Positions 44,280 to 55,005 of a stretch of 64,000 nt of DNA are shown one piece after another. The notes beneath the pieces are model-generated. The model ran no database searches. It saw only the letters and a list, made by a program, of their open reading frames with translations, and was not told where the DNA came from. The DNA lies in contig NZ_RJJQ01000002.1 of NCBI RefSeq assembly GCF_003724155.1, positions 1-64,000 of the forward strand, read 5' to 3'. The translations under genes and the position numbers were made by a program. Origin of the DNA: Flexivirga caeni. GTDB lineage: Bacteria; Actinomycetota; Actinomycetes; Actinomycetales; Dermatophilaceae. Numbering within the stretch: position 1 is the stretch's first letter; each line of letters begins with the position of its first letter.

Positions 44280-44295
44280 ATATGTACGTACATAT
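44280..44295. promoter_or_regulatory. 16-bp perfect palindrome between clcA and the GntR gene
   Basis: ATATGTACGTACATAT is fully self-complementary and lies in a locally A/T-rich stretch of an otherwise G+C-rich gap. CATATT and TATTAA nearby could be -10 elements. It is a probable operator, most simply for the neighbouring GntR-family regulator. Confidence 0.6.
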
Positions 44296-44370
44296 TAACG
44301 TATGGCGAGCATGCCGTGGGTGAGGCCCCATTCCTTGCCGGCTCGGCACCATCGCGCACACTGGATGGTC

Positions 44371-45138
44371 ATGAATGCCCGCATCGATCGGTCGAGCCGA
44401 ATTCCGCTCTGGCGGCAGATCCGCGACGACATCGGCACGCGTATCTCGCGCCACGAGTTTGCCGACGCATTCCCTCCCGAGTCACGACTGCAGGAGGAGT
44501 ATGGCGTCAGCAGGCAGACGATCCGGCAGGCGTTGCGCCAGCTGCGGGAGGACGGTGTGGTGACCGCCCAGCGCGGCCGGACGCCGAGGCTTGCGACTCC
44601 GACTGAGATCGAGCAGCCACTGGGTGCCCTCTACAGTCTGTTCGACTCGGTCCGGGCGACCGGCATCAGCCAGCACAGCATCGTGCGCGAGCTCGCCGTG
44701 ACGACCGACGCCACTGTCGCGGACCGGCTCGGTCTGGACAGGACGGAGCCGTTGCTGCACCTAGCCAGGCTGCGACTGGCCGGAGACGAACCGCTCGCGC
44801 TCGACGAGGTCTGGCTTCCGGCCGGCATCGCACACCCGCTGCTCGACGTCGATTGGCACAACACGGGCTTCTACGAGGAGCTGGGACGTCGTTGCGGCGT
44901 GCGACTGACATCCGGTGAGGAACACTTGCGGGCCGTCATACCCACGGCGAGCGATCGTGCAGCGCTGCAGCTGCCCCGGGACACCGCTGTGTTCGCCATC
45001 GACCGGCTCGGGATCTCGCACGACCGGCCCCTGGAGTGGCGGCACACTCTGGTGCGCGGGGACCGGTTCAGTATGACGGCTCGGTTCGATGCGCGGAGCG
45101 GCTACCTGCTGGGGATCGACTCCGCTCGCGGCGACTGA
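44371..45138 (+). CDS. GntR-family regulator of the HutC type (UTRA ligand domain)
   Basis: About 255 residues. The N-terminal winged helix is IPLWRQIRDDIGTRISRHEF, then FPPESRLQEEYGVSRQTIRQALRQLREDGVVTAQRGRTPRLA (about 10-72). The UTRA effector domain follows (about 95-250; LGLDRTEPLLHLARLRLAGDEPLALDEVWLP). Such proteins usually sense a sugar phosphate or amino-acid-derived ligand. Start choice is open: ATG 44302, 44311, 44365 and 44371 are in frame, and 44371 is closest to the domain. The 16-bp palindrome upstream is the likely binding site. Target genes may be clcA, itself, or the ligase downstream. Confidence 0.85.
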   Translation: MNARIDRSSRIPLWRQIRDDIGTRISRHEFADAFPPESRLQEEYGVSRQTIRQALRQLREDGVVTAQRGRTPRLATPTEIEQPLGALYSLFDSVRATGISQHSIVRELAVTTDATVADRLGLDRTEPLLHLARLRLAGDEPLALDEVWLPAGIAHPLLDVDWHNTGFYEELGRRCGVRLTSGEEHLRAVIPTASDRAALQLPRDTAVFAIDRLGISHDRPLEWRHTLVRGDRFSMTARFDARSGYLLGIDSARGD

Positions 45139-45251
45139 TCGAGCGGACCCGATCGCGCACGAAAGGACCCCTTCTCACCTCCATGTTGTGGGTCCTCTCG
45201 ATCCGGATGGGGTCCACTCGATCCACTGGCGGTGGCCGGTTCCCGCCCTCG

Positions 45252-45257
45252 TAGCCT
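45252..45257 (+). promoter_or_regulatory. -10 hexamer (TAGCCT) for a leaderless lipoate ligase gene
   Basis: TAGCCT ends 6 nt before ATG 45264, the same spacing as at coaE, uvrB, uvrA and marR. No ribosome site is visible. Confidence 0.45.
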
Positions 45258-45263
45258 GGATGC

Positions 45264-46313
45264 ATGCGTGGTGAATACAAGGTTCCCGGAGGCAAGCTGG
45301 TCGCGGTCGACGTCGAGGTCGAATCCGGTCGGCTGGCAAGGGTTTCGGTGTCCGGCGACTTCTTCCTGGAGCCGGACGAGGCGCTGGAGGACATCGAAGC
45401 GGCACTCACCGGGATGCCTGCGGACGCGTCGGTGGATCAGCTCGCCGGCGCGATCAATGGTGCGCTCGACCCCTCGGTGCGGCTGATCGGGTTCACCGCG
45501 GACGCGGTGGGCGTGGCGGTACGACGGGCGCTCGGCAAGGCCACCGGCTGGGCGGACCACACGTTCGACGTCATACCGGCGACGGTGCTGCCACCGGTGA
45601 TGCATGTCGCGCTCGACGAGGTGATCGCGCACGAGGTGGCCATCGGCACCCGCCCGCCGACGCTGCGGTTCTGGGACTGGGACTCACCGCTGGTGGTGAT
45701 CGGTTCGTTCCAGAGCTTCCGCAACGAGATCGACGCGGATGGCGCGGCGAAGTACGGAATCGACGTCGTGCGAAGGGTTTCCGGCGGTGGCGCGATGTTC
45801 ATGGAGCCGGGCAACTGCATCACCTACTCGCTCGTCGTGCCGTCCTCAATGGTCGAAGGACTCAGCTTCGAGCGGTCCTACGCGTTCCTGGACGAATGGG
45901 TGATGGGTGCGCTCGCCGAGGTGGGAGTCAGCGCACACTACGTGCCGCTCAACGACATCGCGTCCGACAAGGGCAAGATCGCCGGAGCGGCGCAGAAGCG
46001 GTTCGCCGACGGTGCGGTGCTGCACCACGTGACCATGTCCTACGACATCGACGCCGGCAAGATGCTTGAGGTGCTGCGCATCGGGCGGGAGAAGATGTCC
46101 GACAAGGGCACCACGTCGGCAAACAAGCGGGTCGATCCGATGCGGTCCCAGACTGGGCTGCCGCGAGAGCAGATCCTGGAGAGCTTCACGCAGTCGTTCC
46201 TCGCGCGCTATCCGAGCCGGCTTGCGTCATACACCTCGGACGAACTGGAGCAGGCACGCGCCCTGGTCGATGAGAAGTTCGGCACTGCGGAGTGGACGCA
46301 CCGCGTGCCGTGA
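45264..46313 (+). CDS. lipoate-protein ligase family protein with N-terminal accessory domain
   Basis: 349 residues. Residues 1-90 (MRGEYKVPGGKLVAVDVEVE...) match the small accessory domain that lies at the C-terminus of E. coli LplA, here placed first. The catalytic BPL/LPL domain follows (about 100-300) with LRFWDWDSPLVVIGSFQSF, VVRRVSGGGAMFMEPGNCIT (lipoyl-AMP-binding RRxSGGGA) and the lysine loop DIASDKGKIAGAAQKRF. Such enzymes attach lipoate or octanoate to E2 and GcvH proteins. The accessory-first order is known in some bacterial and archaeal ligases. No partner gene is adjacent. Confidence 0.8.
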   Translation: MRGEYKVPGGKLVAVDVEVESGRLARVSVSGDFFLEPDEALEDIEAALTGMPADASVDQLAGAINGALDPSVRLIGFTADAVGVAVRRALGKATGWADHTFDVIPATVLPPVMHVALDEVIAHEVAIGTRPPTLRFWDWDSPLVVIGSFQSFRNEIDADGAAKYGIDVVRRVSGGGAMFMEPGNCITYSLVVPSSMVEGLSFERSYAFLDEWVMGALAEVGVSAHYVPLNDIASDKGKIAGAAQKRFADGAVLHHVTMSYDIDAGKMLEVLRIGREKMSDKGTTSANKRVDPMRSQTGLPREQILESFTQSFLARYPSRLASYTSDELEQARALVDEKFGTAEWTHRVP

Positions 46314-46325
46314 GCAGCAGCCGGA

Positions 46326-46496
46326 TCAGCTGCGCCGGCGGAAGAGTCGTCGCAGCGAGCTGGCCTGCTCAGGTACCGGCTGGTGTCCGGGGCACCGGTC
46401 CGCCGCAGGCACCCGGGACATCACCTGATCCACGTGCTGGCCGCAGCCGGCCCAGGTCGTCTTGCCACACGTCTTGCATTTCACTGCACGGCACAT
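46326..46496 (-). CDS. small conserved zinc-ribbon-like protein
   Basis: A 56-residue protein, MCRAVKCKTCGKTTWAGCGQ then HVDQVMSRVPAADRCPGHQ. Four cysteines in CxxC and GC...CxxH spacing plus two histidines suggest a structural zinc site. Short proteins starting MCRAVxCxxCGKTTWAGCGxH are widespread in actinobacteria; their function is unknown. A strong ribosome site (GGAGGATC) lies just upstream on the minus strand. It follows the MMPL gene start region by 22 bp in the same direction and so may be read from the same transcript. It was found by direct translation of the gap. Confidence 0.8.
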   Translation of the reverse strand: MCRAVKCKTCGKTTWAGCGQHVDQVMSRVPAADRCPGHQPVPEQASSLRRLFRRRS

Positions 46497-46517
46497 TGTG
46501 TTGATCCTCCTATGGAT

Positions 46518-48680
46518 TCAGTGGTGTGCGAAACGGATCGAAGGCAGCACGCGCTGTAGCAGGCGCGGGCTCCACCAGGCAGCTCGACCGGTGAGCCGCA
46601 GCAGCACGGGCAGCAGCACGAGGCGGACCAGGAACGCATCCAGCAAGACGGCGAAGCCGAGGATGACGCCCATCTCCTTGGGCGGCAGCGGCCCGGAGAG
46701 CGCGAAGGTGAAGAAGACCGCGACCATGACTGCTCCGGCCGCGAAGATCACTCGGCCGGAGTGGGCGACGGCTCCGACCATTGCTTCCCTAGCGTCCCCG
46801 GACTCTTCCCAGTGCTCCTTAGCCGATGCCAGGAGGAACACGGTGTAGTCCATCGCGATGGCGAAGATCATCGCGAAGAAGAACACTGGTGCCCAAGCGT
46901 CGAGGAAGCCCTGCGGCTCGAAGTGCAGCAGGCCGCTGCCGAGGCCGTCCTGGAAGATCAGCCGGGCAACGCCGAAGGCGGCCGCGGTTGACAAGAGGCT
47001 GGCGAGGGTGCCGAGCAGCGCGATCAAGGGTGCCTGCAACGCGATGAGCAACAGGAGGAAGCCGAGCCCGAGCACGACCGCGATGACGATCGGCGTGCTG
47101 CGATCCAGCTGGGACTTGAGATCCAGATTCTCCACGGCGGCGCCACCGACGAGGGTGCCGGACGGCAGTTCGACGCGCAGTCGCCCGACCGTATGTGCGA
47201 GTGCCGGATCGGACGGGTCGACACGCGGCACTGCTTGGAGCAGCACCCATTTCGAGCCGTCGGCGGCAGTCTGTGGTGGCATCACTCCCGCGATTCCTGG
47301 GTCGTGGCGCAGTGTGTGCACGGCAATTGCCGTGTCGGTCGAGTCGGTGAGGATCTGCAGGGTGCCGGGCGCTCCGGGGCCGAATGCCGCCTGCACCCGG
47401 TCGTAGCCGACCCGCGCCGCGGAGTGGTCGGGCAGGACCTTGATCGAGGGCATCGCGGTCCGCAGCCCCGTGATCGGGGCGGCGAGGGCGAGCAGGATCA
47501 CCAGGGCGGCTCCGCCGAAGAGCAGTGGCTGGCGCCATAGCCGTTCTCCCCAGCGGGCGAAGCGCGGCGAGCGGTGCTCTCCGGAGTGGACCCAGGGCAG
47601 TGACAGTTTGTCGATGCGCCGGTCCAGGGTGAACAGCACCAGCGGTAGCAGGGTGAGCGTCGCGGCGAGCACGAACACGACCGAGAGCATGATGCCTCCG
47701 GCCATGGACCGGAATGCCGGTGACGGCACGAGCAAGACCGCGGACAACGACACCAGCACGGTCAGCCCGGACAGCAGGACCGCCTTTCCGGCGGTGTCCA
47801 TCGTCTGTGCGATGGCGGTCTCGCGCGGCGCATCGTGGCCAATGCGTGCCGCCCGGTAGCGCACGACGAGAAAGAGCGCATAGTCGATGCCCAGCGCGAG
47901 CGCGAACATCATCGCGAAGTTCATCGCCCAGATGGACACCGGCACCAGTGAGTTGATCAGCACGAGCGAGCCGGCAGACGCGAGCAGTCCGGACAGAGTG
48001 AGCACCAGTGGCAGCCCCGCCGCCACGAGGGCTCCGAACGCCAGCACCAGGATGGCCAGCGTGATCGGCCAGGACAGCATCTCCGACTTCATCATCGCCG
48101 ACAGGTTCGCGGCGTTGAAATCGGACCAGAGCATCGAGGCTCCGGTCGGGGTGACCTGCACTCCGTTGCTGTCGAGCCGTTCCAGCGGTCCCTTCAGGTC
48201 GGTCGCCGCCTTGACCATCTCGTTGGTGTCCGCGCCGGCTCCGGCGATCAGGATCGCGGTGTGCCGGTCACGGCTGATCGTCATACCCGGCTGCGGCTGG
48301 ACGACCCGGGCGATCCGGTGATCGCGCTGCAGTATGGCGGTGGCCTCGCGCAGAGCGGCGGCGCCCTTGCCCTGCAGCACGTCACCGTCGGAGCGGACGA
48401 CCACTTGGATGGCCGCGCTGTCGTCGCCGCCGAAGTGCTTGCCCGCCACCTGCCGCGCGGCGACCGACTGCGAGCCCTCTGCCTGCCAGCCTGCGCCGGA
48501 CAGACTCGCTTCGACGCGGGGCGCGAAGAAGCCCAGTCCGACGACCACGAGGATCCAGGCGACGATGACGACGCGGGCGTGGGTGGCCACCCAGACGCCG
48601 AGGCGCCCTAGTGGTCCGGCCTGGAAGCCTTGGGTCCGGTCTGTGGCCGGTGGGGCGACCGCCCGGGTGGTGTCCGCCAT
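46518..48680 (-). CDS. MMPL-family (RND) membrane exporter
   Basis: 720 residues. The first helix is VVIVAWILVVVGLGFFAP (about 38-55), followed by an external domain of about 140 residues, then five helices. The first proton-relay motif is LGIDYALFLVVRYRAARIG, the second half has AIAMDYTVFLLASAKEHWEESG, and the protein ends with VRLVLLPVLLRLTGRAAWW. The two Asp-Tyr pairs are the conserved MMPL relay. The family exports lipids, siderophores or drugs. The gene is divergent from a CsoR/CstR-type repressor, with two matching operators in between, so its expression is probably controlled by metal or sulfur stress. The substrate is unknown. Confidence 0.88.
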   Translation of the reverse strand: MADTTRAVAPPATDRTQGFQAGPLGRLGVWVATHARVVIVAWILVVVGLGFFAPRVEASLSGAGWQAEGSQSVAARQVAGKHFGGDDSAAIQVVVRSDGDVLQGKGAAALREATAILQRDHRIARVVQPQPGMTISRDRHTAILIAGAGADTNEMVKAATDLKGPLERLDSNGVQVTPTGASMLWSDFNAANLSAMMKSEMLSWPITLAILVLAFGALVAAGLPLVLTLSGLLASAGSLVLINSLVPVSIWAMNFAMMFALALGIDYALFLVVRYRAARIGHDAPRETAIAQTMDTAGKAVLLSGLTVLVSLSAVLLVPSPAFRSMAGGIMLSVVFVLAATLTLLPLVLFTLDRRIDKLSLPWVHSGEHRSPRFARWGERLWRQPLLFGGAALVILLALAAPITGLRTAMPSIKVLPDHSAARVGYDRVQAAFGPGAPGTLQILTDSTDTAIAVHTLRHDPGIAGVMPPQTAADGSKWVLLQAVPRVDPSDPALAHTVGRLRVELPSGTLVGGAAVENLDLKSQLDRSTPIVIAVVLGLGFLLLLIALQAPLIALLGTLASLLSTAAAFGVARLIFQDGLGSGLLHFEPQGFLDAWAPVFFFAMIFAIAMDYTVFLLASAKEHWEESGDAREAMVGAVAHSGRVIFAAGAVMVAVFFTFALSGPLPPKEMGVILGFAVLLDAFLVRLVLLPVLLRLTGRAAWWSPRLLQRVLPSIRFAHH

Positions 48681-48731
48681 GTCCTGGGGTCCCTCTCGAA
48701 GTATCCGGTCCGGGGTGGGCAGCGATGAGCA

Positions 48732-48749
48732 TATCCCCCCGGGGGGTTA
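48732..48749. promoter_or_regulatory. CsoR/CstR-type operator, copy 1
   Basis: TATCCCCCCGGGGGGTTA, a G/C-tract palindrome flanked by TA on each side, as in the ATACCCCYRGGGGTAT operators bound by CsoR/CstR-family tetramers. It lies between the divergent MMPL and repressor genes. Confidence 0.75.
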
Positions 48750-48765
48750 TGTGGACGACTCTATC

Positions 48766-48783
48766 TAACCCCCCTGGGGGATG
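48766..48783. promoter_or_regulatory. CsoR/CstR-type operator, copy 2
   Basis: TAACCCCCCTGGGGGATG, a second G/C-tract palindrome 34 bp from the first. TATCTA (48762-48767) overlaps its left edge and may be the -10 of the repressor gene. Confidence 0.72.
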
Positions 48784-48840
48784 TAAAATGACGTGCCTGA
48801 CCAACTCGTGGTCGGCATGACGGGAAGGCGGAGTGCTGGG

Positions 48841-49101
48841 ATGGAGCTCGCACCAGAAGAGATGAAAAGGATCGTCGTCCGGATGAAGCGTGCTCATGGT
48901 CACCTGGGCAGCGTGATCCGGATGATCGAGGAAGGCGCGGAATGCGAGGACGTGCTGACCCAGTTGGCCGCAGTCAACAAGGCGCTGGCCCGCAGCGCCT
49001 TTGCGATCGTCGCTACCGGGCTGGAGCAGTGCCTGCGCGATGACGACACGGACACTGTCGACCGGGCACGGCTGGAGAAGCTGTTCCTCGCGCTCGCCTG
49101 A
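48841..49101 (+). CDS. CsoR/RcnR/CstR-family repressor (DUF156), probably CstR-like
   Basis: 86 residues, all helical: MELAPEEMKRIVVRMKRAHG, then HLGSVIRMIEEGAECEDVLTQLAAVNKAL and ATGLEQCLRDDD. CsoR copper sensors use Cys-His-Cys. Here the first Cys (ECEDVL) and the last Cys (LEQC) are present, but the His four residues before the last Cys is Gly. A two-cysteine site without His is the persulfide-sensing CstR pattern. Start 48841 fits the family; ATG 48817 and GTG 48793 are also in frame. It probably represses itself and the divergent MMPL gene through the two G/C-tract operators. Confidence 0.83.
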   Translation: MELAPEEMKRIVVRMKRAHGHLGSVIRMIEEGAECEDVLTQLAAVNKALARSAFAIVATGLEQCLRDDDTDTVDRARLEKLFLALA

Positions 49102-49136
49102 CCGCTGCGAGGCTGTGCCGAACTGGACCGCGCGGG

Positions 49137-50402
49137 TTACAGCCGCTCGACGTCGGCGACGTCGCCGAGTTCGGCGACCCGGCGCTGTGCCGGATCCAGC
49201 AGCCGGTCGAGCGCCCGCCCGGCCGAGCTGCCGATGAGAGTGCCCGCCGCGACGGCGACGACCGAGCCGATCGCGAGCGTCGCGGCGTCGAAACCCGCTT
49301 GCCCTGTCGCCAATTCGGCGGTGCTGAGCAGTCCGAGGCTACCCGGCACGAGCAGCCAGAAGGCGGGCAGGAAGACCACCAGCCGCAGCGGTCGCCCGGA
49401 GAAGCGTGGGACGAGGTTTGCGGCGAAACCGGCCACGGCCGCTCCGGCGAGCGCGCCGAGGATGAGCCCGGCGGCGGCCTGCACGATCGACTGCGTCGCG
49501 AACGTCAGCGCCAGCACGACGAAGATCCACGGGATCGCCGCGCGGGACGCCGCGACGTTGACGACGATGCCGCAGCCGATCACCGCGACACCGATGTATG
49601 GCGCGAGCGGTCCGAGGTCCTGCGCACGCACGTTGGTCAGCGCGGACAGGTGCTCGCCGGTTACGGACACCGCCGCGAAGAGCCCGACCGCGAAGAGCAC
49701 GAGTTGCATCACGCCCGAGACCAGCCGCGACGAGCCGGCGACGGCGGCTCCCGAGGCAATCTCGGACATGCCGGTGACGATCATCGAGCCGGGCAGCAGC
49801 ACCGCGAACGACGCGATCATCGTCCGCAGAGTGCCCTCCAGAGGCCAGTGCTGCGCGACGAGGAGGACGAGGACGGCCACGGCGAATGAGGCGAGCAGGG
49901 GGAGCAGGGTGCGGATCACGGTGATCCGGCGACTGAGGACGACCAGCGCGGCCACGAGCAGTGAGCTTGCGGCAGCCGTCACCAGGTCACGCCAGGTGGG
50001 CTGCAAGATCGCGCAGATGCCAGTGCCGATCGCCACCATCGCCAGGTCGCTCGCCCACGCCGGCCGGGACGACGGCATCGCCTCGATCGCGTCGAGTTCG
50101 CCGATGGCCACAGGGACGGTGGTCGCGCCGCGCATCAGCCGTTCGTAGACGTCCTGCACCCGGGTGACCTGCTCGAAGCGCAGGGTCCCGCTCACCGGCT
50201 CGAAGCCGATGCCATCGCTCGCGCTCAGTCCGACGAACAGCCCGGTCGGGGTTGCGGCGGCACGCGCGCCGGGCGCTCCGAGGCTGCGGCCGAGGACCGT
50301 GACCTGCCGTTCCACATCGGGCACCGGCGTGCCTCCCGCGAGCAGGGCGCTGCCCATCCGGAGCAGCACTTCACGAGTCGGGCCGGTCGTCATACCGACC
50401 AT
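49137..50402 (-). CDS. thrE: threonine/serine exporter family protein (ThrE, fused ThrE-like domains)
   Basis: About 421 residues. The N-terminal cytoplasmic part (about 1-125; [37 protein letters not shown]) matches the ThrE start, with a small hydrolase-like region. Two sets of five helices follow (about 130-390; [38 protein letters not shown]). The family exports threonine and serine by proton motive force, as in Corynebacterium. ATG 50402 and ATG 50393 are equal candidates. It is divergent from uvrB and convergent with the CsoR-type gene. The frame extends to 51221 only as antisense of uvrB. Confidence 0.83.
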   Translation of the reverse strand: MVGMTTGPTREVLLRMGSALLAGGTPVPDVERQVTVLGRSLGAPGARAAATPTGLFVGLSASDGIGFEPVSGTLRFEQVTRVQDVYERLMRGATTVPVAIGELDAIEAMPSSRPAWASDLAMVAIGTGICAILQPTWRDLVTAAASSLLVAALVVLSRRITVIRTLLPLLASFAVAVLVLLVAQHWPLEGTLRTMIASFAVLLPGSMIVTGMSEIASGAAVAGSSRLVSGVMQLVLFAVGLFAAVSVTGEHLSALTNVRAQDLGPLAPYIGVAVIGCGIVVNVAASRAAIPWIFVVLALTFATQSIVQAAAGLILGALAGAAVAGFAANLVPRFSGRPLRLVVFLPAFWLLVPGSLGLLSTAELATGQAGFDAATLAIGSVVAVAAGTLIGSSAGRALDRLLDPAQRRVAELGDVADVERL

Positions 50403-50441
50403 GATGCCGGTGCGGGAACACAGCCTGTCAGTGGTGGCGTT

Positions 50442-50447
50442 TACCGT
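50442..50447 (+). promoter_or_regulatory. -10 hexamer (TACCGT) for leaderless uvrB
   Basis: TACCGT ends 6 nt before ATG 50454. No ribosome site lies between and no clear LexA box is visible in the 50-bp gap to thrE. Confidence 0.4.
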
Positions 50448-50453
50448 GTCGGT

Positions 50454-52565
<2,112 letters not shown>

Positions 52566-52625
52566 CTCCCGGGTGGGCGTTGGTGCGGTCTATGTCGCGC
52601 TGGTGCGTCGTATCACCCGAACAGT

Positions 52626-52710
52626 GTCCCGACGTCGCGACGGTCGCGCGTTAGGGACGGGTTTCGGCGGTGGCGGTGTCCCGAAGTCGCGACGGTCGCG
52701 CGTTGGGGAC
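52626..52710. repeat. two copies of the 33-bp hairpin repeat, 52 bp apart
   Basis: GTCCC...GGGAC cores at 52626-52658 and 52678-52710, each with an inner CGCGAC-G-GTCGCG dyad and a 19-bp linker between. It lies between the convergent uvrB and hydroxyacid dehydrogenase genes, where it may also end transcription. Confidence 0.88.
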
Positions 52711-52725
52711 GGTTATCCGCGGAGA

Positions 52726-53706
52726 TCAGCGCCCGCCCGGGACGAACCCGAGTCGCTTGTCAACCGGATGCGGCAGTGGCTGGCCCGCGAGCCGGTGGGT
52801 GGCGAGGTCGACGAACTGTCTGGACAGCGCCTGCAGCGAGCCCTGCGCATCGCCCGACAGGTGTGGCGAGACCGTCACCGTTGGGAGGTCCCACAACGGC
52901 GACTCCGACGGCAACGGCTCGGTCTCGAAGACGTCCAGGGCGGCTCCGGCCAGCTGCCCGGCCTCCAGGGCTGCGACCAGGTCGGACTCGACGACGCTCC
53001 GGCCACGCCCGACGTTGACGAAGTATGCCGAGGGACGCATCGCCGCAAACACCTTGCGGTTGAAGAGGTTCCGTGTTTTGTCGGTCAACGGGGTGACATT
53101 GACGACCACGTCGAAGTCACCCACGTGATCGGCCAGCGCCGTGCTGGCGACGACCGTGCCGAAGTCGGGATCGCCATCGCGTGCGGTGCGGCCGGCGCCG
53201 GTCACCTCGACGTCGACCGCGCGCAGCAGCCGGGCGATCTCGCACCCGATGCTGCCGGTCCCGACGACCAGCGCGCGCTGCCCGCGCAGCGGCATCGTCT
53301 GACGGTGGCGCCATACATGCTCTCGCTGCAACTTGTCGCCCTCGCGCAGCAGCTTCGCATGTGCGAGCACCGCGGCAAGGACGAATTCGGCGATCGGCCG
53401 GTCGAAGATGCCGCGGGCGTTGGTGACGACGACGTCGGACTCGCATAGCTTCGGGAAGAGCAGCGTGTCGACGCCGGCGGCCGCGACGTGGATCCAGCGC
53501 AGGTCGGCGCAGTGCCGCCATACGTCCCGGACCGAGGTGGAGAAGAAGTCCCAGAGGAACAGCGCCTCGGCGTCGTCGAGCGCGGTCGCCAGCCCCGCCG
53601 AGTCCGTGATGCGGATGATGGCGCGGTCGGCCAGCACGTCGAGGCCGTCCGGGTGGTTAGCTGAGTCGGCGACGAGCACGGTGATCACGGGGCGGTGGGA
53701 GGTCAC
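52726..53706 (-). CDS. D-isomer-specific 2-hydroxyacid dehydrogenase, NAD(P)-dependent
   Basis: About 326 residues. The NAD-binding loop is ALVVGTGSIGCEIARLL (GxGxxG, about 138-154). The catalytic Arg lies in AYFVNVGRGRSVVESDLV, the Glu in LDVFETEPLPSESPLWDLP, and the His in VTVSPHLSGDAQ, in the expected order. The substrate cannot be read from sequence. It is divergent from the ectoine-hydrolase-like gene through a 48-bp gap holding a TTGTCAACAA box, so the two are probably co-regulated. GTG 53706 was used as start; GTG 53685 and GTG 53760 are also in frame. Confidence 0.85.
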   Translation of the reverse strand: MTSHRPVITVLVADSANHPDGLDVLADRAIIRITDSAGLATALDDAEALFLWDFFSTSVRDVWRHCADLRWIHVAAAGVDTLLFPKLCESDVVVTNARGIFDRPIAEFVLAAVLAHAKLLREGDKLQREHVWRHRQTMPLRGQRALVVGTGSIGCEIARLLRAVDVEVTGAGRTARDGDPDFGTVVASTALADHVGDFDVVVNVTPLTDKTRNLFNRKVFAAMRPSAYFVNVGRGRSVVESDLVAALEAGQLAGAALDVFETEPLPSESPLWDLPTVTVSPHLSGDAQGSLQALSRQFVDLATHRLAGQPLPHPVDKRLGFVPGGR

Positions 53707-53734
53707 CAGGTCACTACAGGCGTGCTGTCGTCGA

Positions 53735-53744
53735 TTGTCAACAA
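53735..53744. promoter_or_regulatory. GntR/FadR-type operator candidate (TTGTCAACAA)
   Basis: A TTGT-N2-ACAA dyad centred in the 48-bp gap between two divergent genes. A near-identical TTGTTAACAG box sits in the lldD/ProP-like gap at 56653-56666, suggesting one regulator for both. Confidence 0.5.
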
Positions 53745-53754
53745 CGGACGGGGC

Positions 53755-54993
53755 ATGCACGATGTGCGGGTGACCCCGATATCGCCCGAAGCCGCCGATG
53801 GTGACCTATGCGCGCGGCCTTTCCCGGAGCAGGAATACCTCGATCGGCTGGGGGCGGTGCAGGCGCGTATGACGGAACGCAGCCTGAGCTCACTGATCGT
53901 CGCCGACCCGGCGAACCTCTACTACCTGACCGGCTACAACGCGTGGTCGTTCTACATGCCGCAGTGCCTCATCGTGCCGGTCGACGGCGACTGTCACCTC
54001 TTCACGCGTGCGATGGACGCCGCGGGTGCGCACTACACGGCGTTCCTCCCGACCGACCGGATTCACGGCTACCCGGACCAGCTGGTGAACCGCCCGGACG
54101 CGCATCCGTTCGACTGGATCGCCGCGCGTGCGCTGGAGATCGGCGTCCTGACCGACGATGTCGGAGGGTATGTCGGTGCGGAATTCGACGCGCACTTCTT
54201 CTCGGTGCGCAGCTACCTCTCCCTCCGGTCGGCCCTCAAGACGGCTGCCCTGGTGGACAGCAACGAGTTGGTCAACTGGGTGCGGGTGCGCAAGTCGCCG
54301 CTGGAGCGCGCCATGTTGCACTCGGCGGGCCGGATCGCGCAGCGCGTGATGGAGATCGCGCTGGGCGAGCTGGAACCCGGTCGTCGCCAGTGCGACGTCG
54401 TCGCCGAGATCCAGCACGCGCAGGCGCTCGGCGCGCAGCAGTTGGGCGGTGACTATCCGGCGATCGTGCCGATGCTGCCGACGGGGGAGACCGCGGGCAC
54501 ACCGCACCTGACCTGGAGCGACCTGCCGCTGCGCCGCGGGGAGGCGACCACCGTCGAGCTGGCCGGAGTCTTCCACCGCTACCACGCGCCGCTGGCCAGG
54601 ACGGTCGTCCTCGGCAAGGCGCCGCGCCGGCTGGTGGACTGTGCCGAGGCGACCAGCGAGGGCATGGCCGCGGTGCTGGAGAAGCTGCGGCCGGGCACCC
54701 GCACGTGTGACGTACACCGCGAGTTTGCTGAAACGATAGGCAAATACGGTCTGACCAAGGAGTCCCGCATCGGCTACTCGATCGGCATCGGCTACCCGCC
54801 CGACTGGGGCGAGCGCACGGTCAGCCTGCGCCCCGGTGACGAGACCGTAATCGAGGAGAACATGGCGTTTCACGTCATCCTCGGGATGTGGATGGACGGC
54901 TGGGGTTACGAGACGTCCGAGTCACTGCTCATCGGGCCGGACGGGCCTGACCTGCTCACCGACATCCCGCGCGGGCTGACGATCAAGGCGTGA
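53755..54993 (+). CDS. doeA: M24-family aminopeptidase-like protein, ectoine hydrolase (DoeA) type
   Basis: 412 residues. The N-terminal creatinase-like domain contains SSLIVADPANLYYLTGYNAWSFYMPQC (about 44-70), characteristic of DoeA proteins. The C-terminal pita-bread domain has TVELAGVFHRYHAPLARTV, SIGIGYPPDWGERTVSLRPGDET and GMWMDGWGYETSESLLIG. The family lacks the full metal-ligand set of true M24 peptidases and opens the ring of ectoine to N-acetyl-diaminobutyrate. The other doe genes are not in this window. A ProP-like symporter that could import ectoine lies 1.7 kb away. ATG 53755 is the first start after the shared promoter. Confidence 0.72.
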   Translation: MHDVRVTPISPEAADGDLCARPFPEQEYLDRLGAVQARMTERSLSSLIVADPANLYYLTGYNAWSFYMPQCLIVPVDGDCHLFTRAMDAAGAHYTAFLPTDRIHGYPDQLVNRPDAHPFDWIAARALEIGVLTDDVGGYVGAEFDAHFFSVRSYLSLRSALKTAALVDSNELVNWVRVRKSPLERAMLHSAGRIAQRVMEIALGELEPGRRQCDVVAEIQHAQALGAQQLGGDYPAIVPMLPTGETAGTPHLTWSDLPLRRGEATTVELAGVFHRYHAPLARTVVLGKAPRRLVDCAEATSEGMAAVLEKLRPGTRTCDVHREFAETIGKYGLTKESRIGYSIGIGYPPDWGERTVSLRPGDETVIEENMAFHVILGMWMDGWGYETSESLLIGPDGPDLLTDIPRGLTIKA

Positions 54994-55005
54994 CCTGGGC
55001 TCCGG

